A DNA stretch of 64,000 nucleotides from Myroides injenensis M09-0166 (GTDB lineage Bacteria > Bacteroidota > Bacteroidia > Flavobacteriales > Flavobacteriaceae). Numbering within the stretch: the first letter of the stretch is position 1; each line of letters starts with the position of its first letter. Positions 15,385-24,392 of the stretch are shown here, one piece after another. The translations under genes were made by a program, and so were the position numbers. The DNA is taken from NCBI RefSeq assembly GCF_000246945.1, contig NZ_BAEX01000001.1, positions 52,643 through 116,642 on the forward strand, in the 5' to 3' direction. The notes under the pieces were generated by a model. That model had not been told where the DNA came from. It saw only the letters and a program-made list of their open reading frames with translations, and searched no databases.

Positions 15385-15786
15385 TTACTTTATTTCTTGG
15401 CACAATTCTATTAATACTCCATTAGTTGATTTTGGATGTAAAAAAGCAACTAGTTTATTATCAGCACCTTTTTTAGGTGTTTCATTCAAAACGGTAAAAC
15501 CTTCTTTTTTTAATCTTTCGATTTCTATCAAAATATTTTCTACTTCAAAAGCGATATGATGGATACCTTCTCCTTTCTTATCTATAAATTTAGCAATTGG
15601 GCTATCAGCATTGATGGCTTGTAATAGCTCTATTTTGTTTGGTCCATTCATAAAGAAAGATGTCTTTACCCCTTCGCTTTCTACTATTTCTTCTTTATAG
15701 GGAGGAGTGTTAAGTAATTTTTCGAATAAGTTATTTGATTCATTTATATCTTTTACAGCAATTCCTATATGTTCAATTTTTTTCAT
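15385..15786 (-). CDS. mce: Methylmalonyl-CoA epimerase
   Basis: 133 residues from the ATG at 15784-15786 (MKKIEHIGIAVKD), the usual start for this family; the frame reaches 24 bases further but adds an atypical tail. Glyoxalase/bleomycin-resistance fold with the metal ligands in IEHIGIAV (His), KIELLQ (Glu), GIHHIAFEV (His) and VLIELCQ (Glu). It interconverts R- and S-methylmalonyl-CoA in propionate/succinyl-CoA metabolism, in the cytoplasm. Divergent from rbfA with a 68-bp gap, and downstream ends 69 bases from the tRNA genes. Confidence 0.9.
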   Translation of the reverse strand: MKKIEHIGIAVKDINESNNLFEKLLNTPPYKEEIVESEGVKTSFFMNGPNKIELLQAINADSPIAKFIDKKGEGIHHIAFEVENILIEIERLKKEGFTVLNETPKKGADNKLVAFLHPKSTNGVLIELCQEIK

Positions 15787-15842
15787 TACATTTTTTTGGT
15801 GGTTATACACAAATATAAAAAAGTTTGCTATTCAAAAAATTG

Positions 15843-15850
15843 TATTTTTG
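15843..15850 (+). promoter_or_regulatory. -7 box of rbfA
   Basis: TATTTTTG matches TAnnTTTG and ends 4 bases before the rbfA ATG; a TTTG occurs 15-20 bases upstream. Transcription would begin at or very near the start codon, suggesting a leaderless transcript. Confidence 0.55.
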
Positions 15851-15854
15851 CACC

Positions 15855-16247
15855 ATGGAAACAAATAGACAGAAAAAGATGGGCGCTCTTTTGCAAAATG
15901 ATATCGTTGATATTTTGCAAGGGGAAGTGCGCAAGAATGGAATAACGAATTTGATTATTTCCGTTTCTAAAGTAGGTGTAACAAGTGATTTATCAATAGC
16001 TAAAGTATATTTAAGTGTTTTTCCTTCAGAAAAAGGACCTGAATTGCTAAAGGCTATTCAATCAAATGCGCCATTGATTAAACATGACTTAGCTCAAAGA
16101 GTAAGACATCAATTAAGAAAGGTGCCAGATTTAGCTTTTTATATTGATGATAGCCTTGAGTATATTGATCAGATTGATAAAGCACTTAAAGGGGATGAGA
16201 ATCCAATAGTACAACGTGATTTATTAGAAAAAAGAAAGAAGAAATAA
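15855..16247 (+). CDS. rbfA: Ribosome-binding factor A
   Basis: 130 residues starting METNRQKKMGALLQNDIVDILQ, a standard RbfA start; the frame extends 30 bases upstream only through the promoter. KH-like fold typical segments: VSKVGVTSDLSIAKVYLSVFPS and the conserved KHDLAQRVRHQLRKVPDLAFYIDDSLEY near the C-terminus. It assists late 30S subunit maturation and cold adaptation by binding 16S rRNA. The following permease starts at the very next base after the TAA, so the two form an operon. Confidence 0.95.
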   Translation: METNRQKKMGALLQNDIVDILQGEVRKNGITNLIISVSKVGVTSDLSIAKVYLSVFPSEKGPELLKAIQSNAPLIKHDLAQRVRHQLRKVPDLAFYIDDSLEYIDQIDKALKGDENPIVQRDLLEKRKKK

Positions 16248-17459
16248 TTGAATTTTCCTTTTTACATAGCGAAACGATATGCTTTTAGTAAAAGTAAAAG
16301 TAAGGCCATTAACATCATAACTAGAGTTGCCTCAATAGGTGTCTTAGTTAGTGCAATGGCCATGTTTGTCGTTTTGTCTGTTTTTAGTGGTTTACGTACA
16401 TTTAGTTTATCATTTGTAAATGATCTAGATGCAGAACTTACTTTGTCTAGCTCAAAGGGGAAGAGTTTCGTTGTCAGTGATCAGCAGGTGCTAGACGTAC
16501 GCGACTCTAATTTATTTAAGGGGTTTGCCAAGATTGTCGAGGATCGCTTGCTTTTTACTTTTAAGGAGAAACAGGTTGTTGCTACGATTAAAGGTATAGA
16601 TTCAGACTATAGCAATGTAAGTGATTTTCAAGATAAACTTGAGTATGGTAATTGGTTAGAGCCCGACACCAATGAAGTAGTAGTAGGGGTGGGAATATCT
16701 TATTTGCTTTCGATGGGTTTATTCGATTTCGAGAATCCTCTGATTGCCGTAGCTATGAAACCTGGCGAGGGAGTAATAGATAACCCTGAAGATGCATTTA
16801 TTAAAAAGAATACTATACCTGTAGGGGTGTACGTTCTCGAAAATGAAGATATTGATAGTAAGTATGTATTTGCTGACATCGATGTTGCTAGAGAGCTATT
16901 AAGTATTCCAAATAAAGAGGTAACTCATTTAGAATTTAAGCTTGAGCCGGGTGTTTCAGAACGCAAGGCTATAAACACTCTAAAAAGTATTTTTGGAGAA
17001 GATAGTATTATTAAAAATCGACAACAATTAAATGATGGGCTGTATCGTATGCTGAATACAGAGAATCTTGTTGTTTATTTAATTTTTGTTTTAGTAGTTA
17101 TTATGGCGCTATTCACTTTAGTAGGAGCCTTAATTATGATTATTCTGGAAAAACAAAATAACATGCATACTCTCGTTAATTTAGGAATGGGGTATAGAGA
17201 TGTAAAACGAGTTTTTATGTTTCAGGGCATTATTATGAGCGTTTTAGGAGCGGTTATTGGTATAGTGCTTGGTGTTATCGTTGTTAATTTACAGTCCTAT
17301 TTTCATCTTATTATGATACGCGAAGGGATGCCTTATCCTGTAGAATTTAGATTAAGTAACGTAATCGTGGTATTTATTTCAATTTTAGTGTTAGGTTTTG
17401 CAGCTTCTTATATAGCAGCTTCTAGAGCAAACCAGGCTTACTTAAAGGAAATAAAATAA
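16248..17459 (+). CDS. LolC/LolE-type ABC transporter permease
   Basis: 403 residues beginning with a TTG that directly abuts the rbfA stop codon; the next residues NFPFYIAKRYAFSKSKSKAI are the standard family start. One N-terminal transmembrane helix (about 23-48, VASIGVLVSAMAMFVVLSVF), a large periplasmic MacB-like domain, and three helices near the C-terminus (about 275-300, 320-345, 370-392): FtsX/LolC/LolE topology. Members partner with a LolD-like ATPase to release lipoproteins from the inner membrane, or act in other efflux. The ATPase is not adjacent, which is usual in this phylum. Co-transcribed with rbfA. Confidence 0.85.
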   Translation: MNFPFYIAKRYAFSKSKSKAINIITRVASIGVLVSAMAMFVVLSVFSGLRTFSLSFVNDLDAELTLSSSKGKSFVVSDQQVLDVRDSNLFKGFAKIVEDRLLFTFKEKQVVATIKGIDSDYSNVSDFQDKLEYGNWLEPDTNEVVVGVGISYLLSMGLFDFENPLIAVAMKPGEGVIDNPEDAFIKKNTIPVGVYVLENEDIDSKYVFADIDVARELLSIPNKEVTHLEFKLEPGVSERKAINTLKSIFGEDSIIKNRQQLNDGLYRMLNTENLVVYLIFVLVVIMALFTLVGALIMIILEKQNNMHTLVNLGMGYRDVKRVFMFQGIIMSVLGAVIGIVLGVIVVNLQSYFHLIMIREGMPYPVEFRLSNVIVVFISILVLGFAASYIAASRANQAYLKEIK

Positions 17460-17757
17460 AGACTTATCCTTTTCTTTTGTTAGTTATTCTATCAATAACA
17501 ATTAAATATGCAATAATATACTAATTGTTGAGTATTTAATAAAATAGTCAATTTTATGATGGACTATGAATATTGGTGGACAATGACAATGTTTTAATAT
17601 ATTAAAAAATCGAATTCTTATTGATTTATTGAAATCGCACCATTGATTTCTACCATAACTTTGTGTTTCTACACAATTATTATTCTTGACATTTTCCTAC
17701 ATTTGTTAGTATTACAGAATTTATAAAGCTGGAAAAAATTGCTAATAGAGAAAAGTT
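17460..17757. other. Intergenic region before the SEL1/Hsp90 cassette
   Basis: 298 bp, very AT-rich, no gene seen. It contains the -7-type box at 17656-17663. No clear terminator for the upstream permease. Confidence 0.45.
17656..17663 (+). promoter_or_regulatory. Candidate -7 box of the SEL1/Hsp90 operon
   Basis: TAACTTTG fits TAnnTTTG. The identical octamer stands at 24305-24312 before the last paralogue of the cassette, suggesting both units use the same kind of promoter. It lies about 95 bases before the ATG at 17758. Confidence 0.45.
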
Positions 17758-20286
17758 ATGGGGACACTTAATACACAATACCTAAATTACGAAAATGAAA
17801 TTGCTAATAATGTAAAGTTGCTTGAGGTATATGCTGAGGAACTATTATCATTAAAGGAATTCAAAGAACCGCAAATGTGGTATAAAGCACTTGCTGTATG
17901 TAAGCTAGCTGAGCAAAGTGGAATAGAGAAGGAAAGAGAACTTGCATTGAGATTATATCACAAATTAAATGAAGATAGTAATTGTGTTAAAAGTGGTATG
18001 CAGCTTAGCGATGCAGATTATGCATTGTGGTTTGAAGATGTAAAAGCATTAAATAATTTGTTTTTATCAAATGGACTTGTAAGAGCTTATGCATATCAAT
18101 ATGATTTATACATAACAGGGCGTTTTGGATATAAGAATGAAGAGGAGTGTCGACAATTAATCAGAAAAGGTTATGAACTAGGAGATGATTTGTGTCAATG
18201 TTTTGTTGGGCACAGTATGTATTATGGCAATCACGGTTTTGAGATAAATAAGGAGGAAGGACTTCAGTTATTAGAACAAGTGAAGAACACAACTGATTTA
18301 CATACAGCATCTTTATTTTTATTGAATATTGAATTTAGAGCATGTGAGTCAGCAGAAGAAGGATGGGCAGTTATTGAAAAATTTAATGATTTACTACATA
18401 GACAAAAGCGTGGACTATATGTATTAGCAGACTATTATTTACGTGAGGATAATAATGAAAAAGCTGCTGAAACATTACTTGAAGGAATAAAGAATGGTAG
18501 TGGATATTGTGCTTATCTACTAGGAATGATGTGCAGTAATGGTCGCTTTGAAAGTTTAGGCTATACGCGTGAACAAGGACGTGAATATTTATTAGAAGCA
18601 TTTAATGATGGTGTTGTTTACAGTGGATTTATATTAGGCTATACTTATCTGTATCCTAATGATGGTAGTGAGCCACAGTTTGATATGGCAATTGACTATT
18701 TAGAAAAAGCTAGTAAGTACAATTCACCAGAAGCGCTGTTAGAGCTTGCTATGCTTTATTTATATCATAAAGACTACTTAGATATTGCTAAGGGAATAGA
18801 ATGCCTAGATAGAGCGATAGCAGAGAATTATGATCGTGCTATGGCAGAGAAAGGATTTTTACTTTTAGATTTTGAAGGAGTAGAGCGCAATGTTGAAGAA
18901 GGTAAGTTAATTCTTGAGCGTGCAATGGAGTTAGGAAATGATTATGCACCATATCGTTTAGGTTTAGGTTATCAAAATGGTGAGTTTGAAGCAGAGTCTG
19001 ACTATGAAAAGGCATTGTACTTATTTGAATTAGCAGCTTCTCGTAATAATTTATCAGCAATAGAATATGCTGGTCGTTATCACAGATATGGATATGTAGG
19101 AGAGATTGATACTGCTAAAGCAATCGAGTATTATCAAAGAGCAATTGAGCAGTTTAATTCTGATTATTCAAGAGTTGAACTTGCAATGATGTACTTTAAT
19201 GGAGAGGGAGTTGACCAAGATATTTCTAAAGCTGAAGAATTGTATTTAGCTGCTTTAGAGAATGGTTATTCTTATGCAGCTATGCGTTTAGGATTGTTAT
19301 ATGAAGAAGGTTATACCGGTGAACCAGATGTAGAAAAGGCTAAAAAATATTTTGAAATAGCTGCAGAAGCTCAAGTGCCTGAAGCGATTTATCATTTAGG
19401 ACGTTTTTATCGTTATGGTATTGCTGGAGAAAAAGATGAGGTGAAAGCTTTTGATTTGTTTAAGCAATCTTTAGAACTAGGATTTATTGATGCAAATGTT
19501 GATTTAGGACTAGCTTATGAAGAGGGAACTTGTGGACAAGAGTCTAATCCTGAGCTAGCTTATCAATATATGTTAGCAGCTGCAGAAGCGGGTATAGGTT
19601 ACGCACAGTATAAAGTAGGATGCTATTATAGTTTTGGATACTTTGTTGATCCAGATGCTGTAGAAGGACGTAAATGGTTGGAAAAAGGAGTAGAGAATGG
19701 TTCTCCATTAGCAATGCTAACTTTAGGAGATTACTTTTTATATGGCTATGAAGAAGGTGCAGGATATGATAGTGCCTATGAGTATTATAAACTAGCAGAA
19801 GAAAGAGATTATATTTCCGAGGGCATTGGTATTTGTTATCAGTTCGGAATTGGAGTTGATAAAGATGAAAATAAAGCATTTAATTATTATAAAATTGCTG
19901 CAGAAAGAGGATATGATGGTGCTATTTATCGATTAGGTCAAGCATATTATTTTGGAATAGGAACAGAAAAAGATAAAGTAGAAGCATTTCATTATTTAAA
20001 ACAAGTAGCGGATAGAGGTAATTTAGATGCAGCTAGTTATGTTGGAGTAATGCTTGTTAAAGGAGATGGGACAGAACCTGATCCAGAATATGGAGTTAGT
20101 TATTTAATCCAAGCGGCTGATCAAGGATATGATTATGCACAATATGAATTAGCAAATTGTTATTTAAAAGGTGAAGGTGTGGCTCAGAGTGATGACCTAG
20201 CGATGGAATGGTATCAAAAAGCAGCAGAAAATGGCAATGAGGATGCTCAAAAAATAGTGGGTGGACCTCGAAAAAGAAGAAGATAA
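17758..20286 (+). CDS. Long SEL1-repeat solenoid protein, 842 aa
   Basis: Residues from about 115 to the C-terminus consist of roughly 18-20 SEL1-type repeats of about 36 residues with the A..LG..Y..G motif; examples are AMRLGLLYEEGYTG, AIYHLGRFYRYGIAG, AIYRLGQAYYFGIGTEKDK and the last, AMEWYQKAAENGNEDAQK. The first 110 residues are helical and not repetitive. No signal peptide, so unlike many SEL1 proteins this one should be cytoplasmic. The C-terminus is basic (GGPRKRRR). Its stop codon overlaps the start of the Hsp90-like gene by one base (TAATG), so the two are translationally coupled. SEL1 solenoids are protein-binding scaffolds; by analogy with TPR co-chaperones it may bind the Hsp90-like partner or present clients, which is inference. 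Confidence 0.88.
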   Translation: MGTLNTQYLNYENEIANNVKLLEVYAEELLSLKEFKEPQMWYKALAVCKLAEQSGIEKERELALRLYHKLNEDSNCVKSGMQLSDADYALWFEDVKALNNLFLSNGLVRAYAYQYDLYITGRFGYKNEEECRQLIRKGYELGDDLCQCFVGHSMYYGNHGFEINKEEGLQLLEQVKNTTDLHTASLFLLNIEFRACESAEEGWAVIEKFNDLLHRQKRGLYVLADYYLREDNNEKAAETLLEGIKNGSGYCAYLLGMMCSNGRFESLGYTREQGREYLLEAFNDGVVYSGFILGYTYLYPNDGSEPQFDMAIDYLEKASKYNSPEALLELAMLYLYHKDYLDIAKGIECLDRAIAENYDRAMAEKGFLLLDFEGVERNVEEGKLILERAMELGNDYAPYRLGLGYQNGEFEAESDYEKALYLFELAASRNNLSAIEYAGRYHRYGYVGEIDTAKAIEYYQRAIEQFNSDYSRVELAMMYFNGEGVDQDISKAEELYLAALENGYSYAAMRLGLLYEEGYTGEPDVEKAKKYFEIAAEAQVPEAIYHLGRFYRYGIAGEKDEVKAFDLFKQSLELGFIDANVDLGLAYEEGTCGQESNPELAYQYMLAAAEAGIGYAQYKVGCYYSFGYFVDPDAVEGRKWLEKGVENGSPLAMLTLGDYFLYGYEEGAGYDSAYEYYKLAEERDYISEGIGICYQFGIGVDKDENKAFNYYKIAAERGYDGAIYRLGQAYYFGIGTEKDKVEAFHYLKQVADRGNLDAASYVGVMLVKGDGTEPDPEYGVSYLIQAADQGYDYAQYELANCYLKGEGVAQSDDLAMEWYQKAAENGNEDAQKIVGGPRKRRR

Positions 20287-22064
20287 TGGAGAATCAGAAA
20301 CAATATCAGTTTCAGGTAAATATGAAGGGAATGATAGAACTGTTGTCAGAGCATATTTATAGCTCGCCAACAGTTTTTATCAGGGAACTTTTACAAAACG
20401 GTATGGATGCCGTAACAGTTAGAAAGGGAATTGACGAACACTTCAAAGGGCGTATTGATGTTACTTTTGAAGGTGAACGCATTGTATTTCAAGATAATGG
20501 AGTAGGATTAACGCAAGATGATGTTCATCAATTTTTATCAGTAATTGGTCAGAGTTCTAAACGAGGTGAATTAGCAGATAAAGATCTTATTGGGAAGTTT
20601 GGTATTGGATTACTTTCCTGCTTGGTAGTTAGTGAAGCCATTGTTGTAGAAACAAGATCATTGTATAAGGAGGAATCTGTTCGTTGGACTGGTAGAGCGG
20701 ATGGAACATATGATGTCGAAATGATTGATTTGTTACCAGAAGTTGGTACAAAAGTTATATTGGATGCTAAGAAAGCATGGAAAACTCTTTTTAAGAAAGA
20801 GGAAGTTAAACAGAATATATTATTTTATGGTAGTGCATTGCCAATTGAAGTAAACTTAATTGAGAATGGAACTACTGAGCAATTATTGGATGGTAACCCT
20901 GTATGGTTAGATCCAAATAGTACGAAAGAGGAATTACTAGCGTACGGAAAAGAAATGTTTAAAACACGTTTCTTAGACGTGTTCCGTTTACATTCTGATG
21001 CTGGAGAACTGAAAGGAGTTGCTTTTATTATTCCTAATAAGGTTAATACGACTGCAACGAAAGAGCATAAAATATTTTTAAAGCGTATGTATTTGTGTGA
21101 TCAGGCGACTAATCTATTACCTGAATGGACATCTTTTGTACGTTGTATTATAAATGCTAATGCTTTACAGCCAACTGCTTCTCGTGAATCTCTTATGAAT
21201 AATGCTGTGTTACAAGAGACAAAGAAAGAGTTAAGCGAATGCTTTAAAGATTATCTAAAGACGCTTTCAGTTACTAATCCAGATATACTAGAGCGCATTA
21301 TTAGTATTCATCATATGTTTATAAAGGCTTTAGCAGCTTCAGATAATGAAATTATGTCGTTGTTTGAAGACTATTTGCCATTTGAAACTAATCAAGGAAC
21401 CCTATCTTTTGGAGAGATTAGAAGTAATAATGAAAAAATATATTACACACCTTCATTGGATGATTTCAGACAGATAAGACGTATTGCTGGTTCACAAAAG
21501 AAATTAGTAATAAATGCCGCTTATAGTTATGAAACAGATTTAATTGATAAGCTAAAGCATTTACATACTGATTTATCAATTGAGAAAATAGCACCAAATG
21601 ATATATTACAAGAGTTTGAAGCAGCAGTAGTATCAGATGACCGTATTGAAAAGTTTGTGCAAAAAGCAAATATTGTTTTAAAAAAGCATTATTGTAAGGC
21701 AGAGGTGAAGCGTTTTGAACCTAAAGATACAACAGCAATATATATTGCTAATGAAGATGCACTTTCGAGTAAAAATATACAAAGTTTATCACAGTCATCT
21801 AATCCATTTGCTTCCACTTTACAGCATTTCAAAAAAGGGGAAGAAGTAATGCCAATATTGTGCTTTAATCAACAGAATGATTTGGTTGAAAAGTTATTAG
21901 TTATTGATGATCAAGAACTTTTCGAAGCATTAATTAATGTATTATATGTACAAGCGTTAATGTTAGGAGGATATACCATTAACAAACGCGAGATGGATAC
22001 CTTTAACGAAGCCTTATACCAATTTATGATACTTGGTATGTCTAGTTTTTTACCTAAATTCTAG
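20286..22064 (+). CDS. Divergent Hsp90-family (HtpG-like) GHKL ATPase
   Basis: 592 residues. The N-terminal GHKL nucleotide pocket is complete: FIRELLQNGMDAV (E34, N38, D41; compare ELISNASDA of HtpG), DNGVG at 70-74, and GKFGIGLLSC (103-112). The middle-domain Arg that contacts ATP is visible near residue 300 in QPTASRESLM. The C-terminal half diverges from HtpG and ends SSFLPKF without an MEEVD tail. Start overlaps the SEL1 gene by one base; the next gene starts 6 bases after its stop. Probably an ATP-driven chaperone specialised for products of this operon; a housekeeping htpG is expected elsewhere. The family call is firm, the role unknown. Confidence 0.88.
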   Translation: MENQKQYQFQVNMKGMIELLSEHIYSSPTVFIRELLQNGMDAVTVRKGIDEHFKGRIDVTFEGERIVFQDNGVGLTQDDVHQFLSVIGQSSKRGELADKDLIGKFGIGLLSCLVVSEAIVVETRSLYKEESVRWTGRADGTYDVEMIDLLPEVGTKVILDAKKAWKTLFKKEEVKQNILFYGSALPIEVNLIENGTTEQLLDGNPVWLDPNSTKEELLAYGKEMFKTRFLDVFRLHSDAGELKGVAFIIPNKVNTTATKEHKIFLKRMYLCDQATNLLPEWTSFVRCIINANALQPTASRESLMNNAVLQETKKELSECFKDYLKTLSVTNPDILERIISIHHMFIKALAASDNEIMSLFEDYLPFETNQGTLSFGEIRSNNEKIYYTPSLDDFRQIRRIAGSQKKLVINAAYSYETDLIDKLKHLHTDLSIEKIAPNDILQEFEAAVVSDDRIEKFVQKANIVLKKHYCKAEVKRFEPKDTTAIYIANEDALSSKNIQSLSQSSNPFASTLQHFKKGEEVMPILCFNQQNDLVEKLLVIDDQELFEALINVLYVQALMLGGYTINKREMDTFNEALYQFMILGMSSFLPKF

Positions 22065-22070
22065 TACTGC

Positions 22071-23147
22071 ATGTATCGTTTAGAAATTCAAAAATTACTA
22101 TTAGAGATAGAAGAGCATATTAATAATGTAAACTACATTATTAATATTTATAAACAAGCCATTCAGATAGCTGATCGAAACGGAGATTTAGAATGGGGAG
22201 TTGATTTGCGATATGACTTGATTCATGAAGAGCGTTCTACCTCTGCATGTATAGAGAGTATTCCTGCCTTTGCATGGATATTAAATATTTGTGATCAATA
22301 TCCAGAACAGTTTGAAGAAGCAGATTTTTTATTAGAGTACGAATGGATGTTGTGTTCTGCTTATAGTAATTCTCTCATGACATTAGATCAGATCAATGCT
22401 ATTGCGGATGATTTGTATCAGCGATTAGATCGCAATGAACTCTCCAAGCGAGGTTATTATTTTACGATGGCTGAGTTTGCGCAGAATTTAGGTGATTTCG
22501 ACAAAGGAGTAGAATATATTCAACTTGCAATGAAAGAGCCTTTTGACGAAGAAAATGTAGAAGCAATGGAATATGATTATCGCATTGAGAATTTAGTGCT
22601 TATGCAGAAATTTGATGAGGCGATAAACTTGATGGAACAGATGGAACTTAAAAAGTTAAGTGCATTTGCTCTACCCTTTGAAACTTATTGTGCAATGGCT
22701 TACTGCATGGCTAGAGCAAAAGATCCGAGAGCTATTATTTATCTTGACAAAGCAAAATCAGCAATGGATGGATTACGCGAAATAAATAGTTCGATGCTTT
22801 ATAGTATGACTCGTTTAATGTATACGATGTACTTATTAGAAGATGAGTTGTTGTGGTCGACTTATGAGCGTATAGCTGATTGGGAAATCAATGCAGAAGA
22901 TGATTTACAATTTATGCTTAGTCGTCATATGGCTATAATATGCAAGCAAGGGGGAGTAAAAGAATTAAGTCTTTCTCCTAAGCTAACTTTTTATGCGATG
23001 GATAATCAATATGATTTAAATGTCTTGGCTGATTATTACGCAAATCTAGCTACAACATTAGCACAACAATTTGATAAGAGAAATGGCTCAACTTTTTGTT
23101 CACAGGAGTTTATTTCGTTAAATAAAGAAATTAGATCAATAAAATAA
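22071..23147 (+). CDS. Cassette paralogue 1: helical-repeat protein of unknown function, 358 aa
   Basis: First of three homologous proteins (22071, 23150 and 24393). Shared features, aligned by eye: start YRLEIQKLLLEIEE, then AIQIADRNGDLEWGVDLRYDLI with conserved Trp-Gly, PAFAWILN near residue 65, a LLEYEWML segment, AEFAQNLGDFDKGVEYIQLAM like a TPR helix pair, and the ending FDKRNGS. All-helical, acidic, no signal peptide or membrane segment. Spaced 6 bases from the Hsp90-like gene and 2 from the next paralogue, so part of the same transcript. I do not recognise the family; TPR-like solenoid is inferred from helix-pair spacing. Confidence 0.8.
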   Translation: MYRLEIQKLLLEIEEHINNVNYIINIYKQAIQIADRNGDLEWGVDLRYDLIHEERSTSACIESIPAFAWILNICDQYPEQFEEADFLLEYEWMLCSAYSNSLMTLDQINAIADDLYQRLDRNELSKRGYYFTMAEFAQNLGDFDKGVEYIQLAMKEPFDEENVEAMEYDYRIENLVLMQKFDEAINLMEQMELKKLSAFALPFETYCAMAYCMARAKDPRAIIYLDKAKSAMDGLREINSSMLYSMTRLMYTMYLLEDELLWSTYERIADWEINAEDDLQFMLSRHMAIICKQGGVKELSLSPKLTFYAMDNQYDLNVLADYYANLATTLAQQFDKRNGSTFCSQEFISLNKEIRSIK

Positions 23148-23149
23148 CT

Positions 23150-24211
23150 ATGAATTACAATTTAGAAATCCAAAAGATACTACTGAAAGTTGAAGAAATT
23201 CAAAAGTTTAGTGACAAAGTAATTGCAATTAAAGAAGCAATACAACTTGCTGATCAACACAATGATATTGATTGGGGATTTGATTTAAGGCTTGACCTAA
23301 TTAGACAAGAGCGAAATACTTCTAAATGTGAAGAAAGTTTCCCAGCTTTTACGTGGATCCTAAACGCGAGTGATTCAAACGAAGATTACTTTGATGAGTC
23401 TGAGTTTTTATGGGAATATAAATGGATGTTTTGCTCAGCTTACCGCAATGCTTCTATTCCTATGGAGCAGGTGTTAGAGATAGGTGAAGATTTAAAGAAG
23501 CGATTAGTTAAGAATGGTTTTAGTCTTAGAGCTTATTACAATGTAATGACTGGTTTAGCTTTACATTTAAGAGATTTTAAATTAGCGCAAGAATATATTG
23601 ATTTGGCGGATGCTGAAATTATAGATGATATGACTAATTGCCCTGCTTGTGAGTTAGACACAAAGGTTGAAACTTTACTAGATCAAGGTTATATAGATGA
23701 GTCTTTAATAAAAGCTCAAGATCTAATTAATAAGAAGCTTACTTGCTACTCAATGCCTTTCCAAACTTTTTGTTGTTTTGCATATAAACTACAAGAGTAT
23801 GGAGATGAGCGCGCTTCTATCTACTTTGACAAAGCATTAGAAGAATATCATGCACATGATCAATATGATAGTTCAGTGGGGTATTCTATGTCACAATTAG
23901 TTGCTTATATGCACAAAGTAAATCATCCTGAGTTATGGACATTTTTTGAACGTATTTCAGAATGGCAGATAGGAGCAGAGGACTTACATATTTATAATTT
24001 TGCACGTTATTTAGCGCCTGTTATGAAACAAGGAGGGACGAAAGAATTGCACTTGTCTTCTCAATTACCATATTATAAAGAAGATGGTATATATGATTTA
24101 AACGAGCTTTATAATTACTTTAAAGAAACAGCCTATGATTATGCAGATCGATTCGATAAGCGTAATGGAAATAAAAACTTTAAAGAAGAAGTAGATAAAA
24201 TGCTTCAATAA
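23150..24211 (+). CDS. Cassette paralogue 2: helical-repeat protein of unknown function, 353 aa
   Basis: Closest in pattern to the third copy: AIQLADQHNDIDWGFDLRLDLIRQE, PAFTWILNASD, FLWEYKWMFCSAYRN, QEYIDLADAE, and the C-terminal YADRFDKRNGNKNF. Last gene before the terminator at 24226-24255. Its stop is TAA at 24209-24211. Cytoplasmic, no catalytic motif visible. Function unknown; see the first copy for shared features. Confidence 0.8.
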   Translation: MNYNLEIQKILLKVEEIQKFSDKVIAIKEAIQLADQHNDIDWGFDLRLDLIRQERNTSKCEESFPAFTWILNASDSNEDYFDESEFLWEYKWMFCSAYRNASIPMEQVLEIGEDLKKRLVKNGFSLRAYYNVMTGLALHLRDFKLAQEYIDLADAEIIDDMTNCPACELDTKVETLLDQGYIDESLIKAQDLINKKLTCYSMPFQTFCCFAYKLQEYGDERASIYFDKALEEYHAHDQYDSSVGYSMSQLVAYMHKVNHPELWTFFERISEWQIGAEDLHIYNFARYLAPVMKQGGTKELHLSSQLPYYKEDGIYDLNELYNYFKETAYDYADRFDKRNGNKNFKEEVDKMLQ

Positions 24212-24225
24212 AAGATAGAAACTAA

Positions 24226-24255
24226 ACGAGTACTTTAAGTGCTCGTTTTTTTTTT
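24226..24255 (+). terminator. Terminator closing the SEL1/Hsp90 operon
   Basis: ACGAGTACT (24226-24234) pairs with AGTGCTCGT (24238-24246), loop TTA, one G:T pair, followed by nine T. It separates paralogue 2 from paralogue 3. Confidence 0.88.
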
Positions 24256-24304
24256 GTAATAAAAAGTTTATCAATGATAGGTAGAACAATAGAATTAAAC
24301 TATC

Positions 24305-24312
24305 TAACTTTG
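24305..24312 (+). promoter_or_regulatory. Candidate -7 box of cassette paralogue 3
   Basis: TAACTTTG, identical to the box at 17656-17663, about 80 bases before the ATG at 24393. Confidence 0.45.
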
Positions 24313-24392
24313 TTGAGTAATATACATGATGTTTTTTTATTATAGAGGTAGTTCTATACATGTATTCAATAATAAATAGTAGAAGGTTTTCA

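Noticed and set aside
19544-19879. Minus-strand frames inside the SEL1 gene (also near 18383 and 18839)
   Set aside because: Antisense frames kept open by repeat codon bias; His/Leu/Tyr-rich, no homology pattern.
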